64,000 bases of DNA from Welwitschia mirabilis. Lineage: Eukaryota; Gnetophyta; Gnetopsida; Welwitschiales. Position 1 is the stretch's first letter. Each line of letters begins with the position of its first letter. Positions 57,226-64,000 of the stretch are shown here, in pieces. A model generated the notes under the pieces. It was not told the DNA's origin. It did not search any database and saw only the letters and a program-made list of their open reading frames with translations. Both the position numbers and the translations under genes were made by a program. Location: NCBI GenBank assembly GCA_051453625.1, contig JBOZIK010000001.1, forward strand, positions 253,090,517-253,154,516, in the 5' to 3' direction.

Positions 57226-59270
57226 ATAATTTCTAGAATTGCTCCCATGTCATAGAATTGGCTAAACAATTAAGTTCAAGGCAAATTGTGTGATTTAAAA
57301 TTCTAGATTATAATTTATTTCTTATAATTAAATTAAAACTAATGTTATTATTGTCGATCATTTCAAGACCTTCATGCTTCTATTTAATAAAAGACTTTAT
57401 TAAAATTTGTGTTGTGTAGATAAGTATTATATAGGATAAAATTCAAAAGATCCTTTCTACTTTAAGGGATTTCCTTCATAGTAAGATTTGACAATCCTTT
57501 AATACTAGGTACTGACAGATATCATGCCATGTGTTGAAGACTTCTTTGATGAGAGATATTTTTCTTCAATCGTCCGACAAGAGTTCTTTTCCTTTAATCA
57601 TCCTTTAAAGCATTTGACTAAGTTATCAACTTCAACAAATTTGAATGGGTTCTTTTAACCTCAAATAATCCTCTCCAATGTAATATTTAAAGGTCCTATG
57701 AATTAATTCATCATTATGTATCAAAGGAATACATGTTACTTATCGAAGACCCCCTCAATAAGAGACTCCACCCTTTTGACATGGCCTTATATTAAAGGTT
57801 GAAGATAATTAACGTTATATAATCATGTGACTCAAGATGTTTAAATAGAAGCTTAAAGGTCTCACTCAAATAGCCATTACCTACTCAAAGACCTCCTTCA
57901 AGATATGTTTAATACCTAAGTCAGAAAGAAAAAAAGTTAACTAGTTTTACATGTTTCTCTCTCTCACATCTTGTAACCTTCCATGCTTGACCCTTTTCTC
58001 ATGAGATTTGAAGGCATTTTAAGGTGAGAACATGTCAAATGGATACATGTCATTTATCAAATACCCCTTTGATGGGAGACCCCATTGCTTAACCTCATCT
58101 TTACATCCTAAGCATATGACATTTAAACCATCTTATTTTATTTTAACTTTAGTTTTCTAAGTAGGAGCCTAAAGGCCTCCTTCGAGTACTCATTTGCTAC
58201 TCAAAGACCCATTTTTAACTACACTTGATTGTAAGGAAATATAATACCCTTTAGAAAATTTTCATATTGACCATTCTTTCAATAATTTAAAAGGCCTTTT
58301 TAATAAGGAAGAAACTAATCTTATTTTAACATGTAAATCCTAGGACCTAGAAATCTATAGAAGAATCCTTATACTGTGTCATTTATTTAATCCAAGATTG
58401 TTGTTTTCTAAAAATATACTTACTTCATGACATTCCACTATCATTTTTTGGTAATTCATCTATTTTTTTTAATTATATTTTTCATCATTAAAAATTCTTC
58501 AGTAGCTCCATTTCTAGGTATAACTTTCTTTTTATCTTTCCTCTTTCTTTTATTTAGCATCCTACTTTATGTAATTTTAGTGGAGGATAAAAACATAAAA
58601 TATAAATTTTGAAAATTATAAGATAAGAACTTGGGGTTTAAAGATAGATTTCTTATATGAGTTTTCATACAAGAAGAGAAAACTAAACTCTAAAGATAAT
58701 CTTGAGTTTCTTGTTTACAGAAGTTAAAGTTATATCAAGTGCAAATTTCAAAAAACCTTATAACGATTTAGGTCCTATAAGATTAAATTAATAAATCATT
58801 AATTTAAAATGGTAGAGGTTGATAACATTTTCTAATAAATTCAATAGTAAACAATTCTATGAGTTTTACAAAGATTTGGTTTTCTCTGAAGAATAATTTA
58901 TGCTTTATACAACTTTCAATCGAGTAAACATAGAGGATTCATTAGATTTTCCATTTTCTTCCATTTTTTTTAATTTGGTAAGTAGGTAATTTTATGCCAC
59001 ATGATTTTCTAATGGTACTTGGGCTTACAACACAAGGATGTAATGTAATATTCTTCTCCCCATCAACATAGGGCCTTGAACTCTAGACCTTTAGATCCAT
59101 GTGTCTGTGATATTTCCAATAGGATAAGCCATCCTTAACTTTGCTAGATGATATTAAAAACATTTAGAATTACCACTTGAGGGAAGATACTTATTAAAAA
59201 CTAGCAAAAAAATAAGGTACTATCATTTGTTTAAAACATTTTTGTAGTGTCATGAATAAACAAGAGCATG
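57226..59270. other. AT-rich DNA with a ~310-bp tandem repeat
   Basis: From about 57500 to 58215 a unit recurs. Landmarks are GGATACATGT...TTATC (57727 and 58038), GAGACTCCACCC / GAGACCCCATTG, and CTAAAGGCCTCC / CTTAAAGGTCTCA followed by CTACTCAAAGACC (57889, 58199). An earlier decayed copy starts near 57507. Nothing coding is recognised; a hydrophobic 61-residue frame at 58427-58612 is dismissed. Confidence 0.5.
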
Positions 59271-61200
59271 TTGATATTAAGAAAGTAAGGGATCCAAAGA
59301 CCTTTATTATTTTAAGGATTGTGTCATCAAAATTGGCCTTGGTAATTAACAAATAGGAAAGAAAGGAGTACCATACTATTTATTTGACTTATGCCATTCA
59401 AGGTCCTTCAATCTTAAACATTGACATTGGCCAAGCTATTTTTCAAATATGTGTAAATCAGTTTATAGAATGAAAAATACAAAAAAACACTCATGAAATT
59501 AATTCTAATTTTCCCTCATGAATTGGAAGAATTTCATTATTAAGAAATGTTCCTATCCTAGAAACAAAAATAGTGTAGAACTTACTCTTACGCTTATTGA
59601 GATGAAAATATCAATTACACTTAGTCTTTCTTATGTTAGAGAGGTTTCCTTCTCTAATTATCAAGCATCTCAACATCAAGCATACTTTCCTCCAAAAACA
59701 TCAATAGATTCTAGGTACTCATTTGATGTACAATAATTTGTATCTCAAATTTCAAAAAAAAAATTTCTCTTAAAATATTATAAGAAGATTAGACTGACTT
59801 TTTATATTTTACTATTAATTCCTTGATAACAAAATTATCTCATAAGTTGAGAATTTAGAAAGAGAATTTAATTTTAAAAAAATATTTAAATATTTAGAAT
59901 TAGAAAATGAATTATGTAATGAGAAAATAGCCTTTTTTAAGTTAAAACTTGATAAATCCCAAGAAGAAAAGTTGTAATTAGAAAATAAATTGGTCTCTCG
60001 CTATTATTCTTTTAGTTCTAACAACTCTTCCTTACATAATGCTTAGAATAGAATTGTTGAGTTAGAATAGGAATTAAAGGAGGAAAGGAAAAAATTACAG
60101 TTACCTAGTTTTAACGAAAATGGCTTTGTGATAAAAATATTGAAAAGCAAGGCACTTTCTAAGCATTATGACTCAAGATATATTAAAAAGAAATAATATA
60201 TTTATTACTTTCATGTACATCAATGCACCCATTCCATTAATAAAGAATATTTAGAGAAAATTTAAATGGATTCAAAAGGAATTCATGAAAAATATTTGAA
60301 GACATAGAAGGAGAATAATAAGTATAAACAAAAGTGAATTGAGAATTTGGAACAAAGCCAAATATAATAGGCAAAAATAGAGATACAAGAAAGAAAAATA
60401 TCTATTTTAAAAATAAAATCAGTTGTTAGAATTCTAAATGGAAAGGAGAATTGGATTTGAGCATAAGAAAGTATAAGTACCTTAATGTATGAATTTTTAT
60501 CCTCAAAAACGTTATGATTATTTTAATAATTGTAAAGGAGTTATAAATAATATGGTTTAAAAGACATAAGAAGGTTGGATGAAGATCAAACATCTTATAA
60601 ATAAGGCTTCAGAAGAATTGGATGATGTTAAATCTAGTATCACTAGCAAAAATCTCATACTTGTAGAAGTTAAGAATAGATTTTCCTTTATGCAAGTATC
60701 TAAGCAGTGATATCTATTTCTTTTTAGTAACAAAATAGGGTTTGAATAACTTAGAATATGAAAGAGAACATCTTGTTTAGTGGACGAGAATGTTGAGTAC
60801 AAGAATGTTGAGTGGAATTTTAATAGATATCTTCTTCAAGATGGAGGAAGGAGAAGGTAATCATTTAGTCATTTTTTAAAGTTCCTCAGATATGGCCAAC
60901 ACAAAAAAAACTTCTTCATTTAAATCCTCTCAGCTAAAGAAGCTTCTAATTATTCACAAAGGTAAAAATGTAGAGGAAGGACCAGCTAAAATGGCTAAAT
61001 TTAATTAAGCAAATTTCCATTTAATGATCTAGCCTTTTAAAGGAACAAATAGAAGTGATAAAATAGTTAGAAGAAATGAAGAAGTCAAAGGTATAATAGG
61101 AGCCTACATCAGCCAAAAGAAAGATTAAGAGGTCAAGATAATAAACTAATCACTTAGTGAACTATTTGGTATTATAACTTTTACAATCTAATGTGCGTAT
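59271..61200 (+). other. Stop-broken frames with coiled-coil character, unrecognised
   Basis: Plus-strand frames alternate over this stretch. Near 59860-60110: EFNFKKIFKYLELENELCNE, KIAFFKLKLDKSQEEKL, NRIVELE, ELKEERKKLQL, with heptad-like leucine/lysine/glutamate spacing. Near 60895-61010: MANTKKTSSFKSSQLKKLLI, IHKGKNVEEGPAKMAKFN. This could be the remains of a retroelement gag or of a host coiled-coil gene. No zinc knuckle or RT could be identified. Confidence 0.3.
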
Positions 61201-62199
61201 GTGTATGTATATATCTCTATATACATATGTATGTATTTTGTTTAAGGACTAGTAAAAGATTGGATTTGAGAGAACTGATGAATTAATTATTTTGATGTAC
61301 TTAACTTTTAATTAATGATAAATTACATTACTTTAAATTAATATTTTAAGCATAATGGCATACATTTTTTTCCATTTTATAAAGAGATAAAAATCCTTAT
61401 ATTATAATATAAGATTGTAGTACAAGATCTATCTTAAAACGAAATAAGCTAGCAAACAGGCATCATGCATTCTAAAGTAGAATAACTGAGCATAATAAAC
61501 AAAGAAGATTAGTGCATATAGAGGATAATAGAAAAGGGAAAACAAAATGTCACTTATAGCATTGAGGTCTAGGAATACCAATTCTGCTAACTAAAACCTT
61601 CTCTGTGTTCAACTAAATCTTTCTATATATGAAAGAAATAAAACACAATAGAACTTGTAGAGAAAAGCATACATTGAAAGAGAGATTTATTATGAGCTTT
61701 CTAGGTCTGATAGAAAAGAATGATTATAAATGCATTTTAAATATGATTTTTCATTTTGTCATAGTTTGATTTTAAGATCTAATTATTGTTCAAATGAAGT
61801 CATTAGTTCTAAGATTAATATGAAGATCATTGACTTTTCTCCTAATGTAAGTACTCAAAGAAAAGAGAAGAAAAATATGAGATCCATCTTCAAGTTTTTC
61901 ATATATGCATGCATTATTGCACATTATTTCCCTCTAATAAAGAAAACATCTTATTGGTAGTCTCCTTTTAATAAGCTTTAAGTAAAAAGTTTATGTCTTA
62001 GTGTTAAGACTCTTACACCAAAAACCATCTCTTTTTTATTTCATTCACAATGACCTATTATAGTTGCATATTCTATTTAAGTATTATAATATTCATGATT
62101 GTTCCACTAGTAATCTTGTTCATTATGTCTTAATTTTTAACAAAACCCGTCCTTTATTTTTTCAAAAGATCACCAAGTGAAGAGGCATCCACTATTCTT
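61201..62199. other. AT-rich DNA without recognised gene
   Basis: Includes an alternating purine/pyrimidine stretch (61190-61245, GTATGTGTATGTATATATC and similar) and a 76-codon frame at 61730-61960 of no recognised family. Confidence 0.35.
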
Positions 62200-63835
62200 C
62201 GTATTTAAGAAAAGAAAATATCTCTATAAAGGTATTTATTCTTCATAACTAAAATCCAAGGTTCATTTTTTGTATGCAACTACCATAAGAGATAATTTAT
62301 AAGGGCAATGTTCATAGCTAGAAAATTTTTAAGACCAAGGCCTCCATCCTCTTTTCTATCTTCTTCAAAGAGTTAATCATAGAGTTAAGAACCTTAAGAG
62401 TGGACATGAGACAAAGAGGAATATGAGTGTTTTAACTAAACACTCTTTTATGGACTTTATCTAGCACATCACTCCACATATCTTTATTCATCTTAGGGAT
62501 AAATAGAGGCAAACCTAAATAGTTTATAAGAAAGTGATATATATCACATCCAAGGTTATGGTTGAAAATATTTCCATTATTTTCTTTAACATTAAAGTAA
62601 TAAAGCTTACTCCTGTAAATATTAGTTATAAGCCTTGAAGCTTGGATAAAATCCTATAAAAATGTTTTCATAGCAAGAACAAAGGATAAGCTACCTTCAT
62701 TGAAAAGCATTGTATCATTCACAAATCATGAGTGGATAAATTCCTTATAATCATAAGGAGGGGTAATACCTTTTGTAGGGTTCTTTCCCTTAATAAATCT
62801 AAGTCTCATAAAAAATCTTTTGATAGCTAAAATAAAGAGATTAGGAGAAATATTCTAGACCATTAAGGACATCAAAAGAGGTAGTTTTAAAACCATTAAT
62901 GATAATACATAAATTATTAGAAGTATAACAATATTCAAATTTATTGATCTAATAACTATGGAAGCCATAACTTTAAAGTACCTTTACCATATATTGTCAA
63001 TTAATTCTATCATCAACCTTGGAAATATTGAGCTTGAAAGAAATAATTGGCTTTTTTTATTTAGAAGTAGAATGAATGATTTCTTATACTAAAATAAACT
63101 AGTCTATGATTTGATGTCCTTCAATAAATCCTACTTGTTCTTGCATCACAATACTTAAGACTATCATTTTAATCCTTAGAGTAAGAAATTTTAAGAGGAT
63201 CTTATTATACTATTAAACATAAACTAATGGTTTTAAAATCTTTGAAGGCTTTATCATTCTCTTTTTAGGAATAAGGGTGATCCAAGGGAACTTGAACTCC
63301 TTAATAAGCTTATTTGATTTTAAAAACTCAAAAATCATGTCTGTAAGATAAGTTGTTCTAATCCCTAGAGTTGTAGCTTTAATATCTAGGTTCCATCAAT
63401 TATCACATCCTATATTTTTTAATGAGTTCATAACATTATTAAAATAATCACAAATCAAAAAGGAAAGAGTCAAGTTTACATCTTTAGTAAAAGTACTTCA
63501 GAATTGAAGTTTATTTTCTGTGATGACTACGCCATAGATGTTTATGAGTATCTAAGTATTTTCTTGATTAATCCTAATCATGAACATCTAGAGGCATTAA
63601 AGAGATATATATCTAAAGAATTATTTTATTTACTCTAAATATCTGTTGATGTACCTCTAGTTAACTTAATGGTAAAACCTACATTTTTAAAAAGATTTCT
63701 AATAACCTAAATACTAGAAAATTTGTGCATTTTGATAACAAAGAATATCAAAATTTTGTTCAACCCACTATTAGAGAATGATGTCTTATCGTGAGGGTTA
63801 TTATAGATTCTCACATTCCACCTAAGAGTCCTCAT
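62200..63835 (-). pseudogene. Third L1-type LINE relic (endonuclease start and RT)
   Basis: ORF2 appears to start at 63835: MRTLRWNVRIYNNPHDKTSF, the W-N-V-R opening of L1 endonucleases. RT blocks follow: FPWITLIPKKR near 63.28 kb. Near 62.74-62.50 kb is FVNDTMLFNEGSLSFVLAMK (catalytic box region with the A-D of Y/F-A-D-D changed to V-N), then NIYRSKLYYFNVKE and INYLGLPLFIPKMNKDMWSD. The order is correct, but most of the endonuclease is deleted or unreadable. It lies in the same orientation as the other two LINEs. Confidence 0.68.
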
Positions 63836-64000
63836 ATCTTCTTAGAGGATAAGGCTTCTCCATGGCTGCTTCTAAGTTCATATGAAGGAAATAAAAGATG
63901 ATAGTCTTTATTTCACATTCTTTTAAGATTTTTGGATCTTTTTCTCATGTTTAAAATCCTTGAAGCTTGAGGCTTCTGAGCATTAAAAATGAATTCTAGC
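63836..64000. other. Window edge, no feature recognised
   Basis: Would be the LINE leader or ORF1 end on the minus strand. No ORF1 motif is recognisable in the remaining bases. Confidence 0.3.

Noticed and set aside
59271-60120. Possible integrated pararetrovirus (movement or coat protein) remains
   Set aside because: Faint composition resemblance only; no zinc knuckle, protease or RT nearby in the right order.
61190-61245. Alternating purine/pyrimidine stretch as possible Z-DNA or regulatory site
   Set aside because: Short, low-complexity and common in AT-rich DNA; no gene nearby to regulate.

Overview
This is AT-rich nuclear DNA, most likely from a seed plant. The basis is the repeat content: Ty3/gypsy elements of Athila and Del/Tekay type, Ty1/copia and plant L1-type LINEs. 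I found no complete intact protein-coding gene, no rRNA or tRNA gene and no prokaryotic feature. Nearly every recognisable reading frame is broken by stops and frameshifts. Many breaks look like C-to-T or G-to-A changes, as expected of old methylated repeats. The species cannot be named from the window. All boundaries were read by eye, so divergence and ages are not computed.

Layout. 1-1793: the 5' leader, primer-binding site and 5' LTR of an Athila-like element on the minus strand that continues off the left edge. 1794-9962: AT-rich DNA with a copia relic (about 2031-2470) and two small tandem repeats. 9963-32262: a composite insertion. An Athila-like element of about 12.2 kb (minus strand, LTRs about 1.19 kb, 5-bp duplication CTTAT) carries degenerate gag, PR, RT, RNase H, INT and a 3' extra region in order. 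Its 3' LTR is split by a second element (10827-20863, minus strand, duplication TAAAG). That one has 3.7-kb LTRs, a chromovirus-like gag and little else, so it is probably a defective Del/Tekay derivative.

32263-39707: AT-rich DNA, then a decayed Ty1/copia element on the minus strand (gag to RNase H, 34119-38440) with its primer site and 5' LTR at 39307-39697. Instead of a matching 3' LTR there is an inverted LTR fragment at 33873-33945. 39708-44300: no recognised gene. 44300-46900: an old LINE relic. 46930-52855: a better preserved L1-type LINE (ORF1 with DUF4283-like and zinc-knuckle parts; ORF2 with endonuclease, reverse transcriptase and zf-RVT), all minus strand and visibly richer in GC. 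53386-57225: a CA microsatellite, then a tandem array of about 1.15-kb units. Each complete unit carries two exon-like segments on the minus strand that resemble the FOP/FOR20/TON1 (LisH-type) N-terminal domain. This is the best trace of a cellular gene. 57230-62200: AT-rich DNA with a roughly 310-bp tandem repeat and unrecognised frames. 62200-63835: a third LINE relic.

The main unexplained structure is a family of about 38-bp imperfect palindromes scattered through LTRs and internal parts of the Athila-like elements. Seven runs of N interrupt the window; at least three 100-N gaps are flanked by the same sequence on both sides and look like unmerged contig overlaps.
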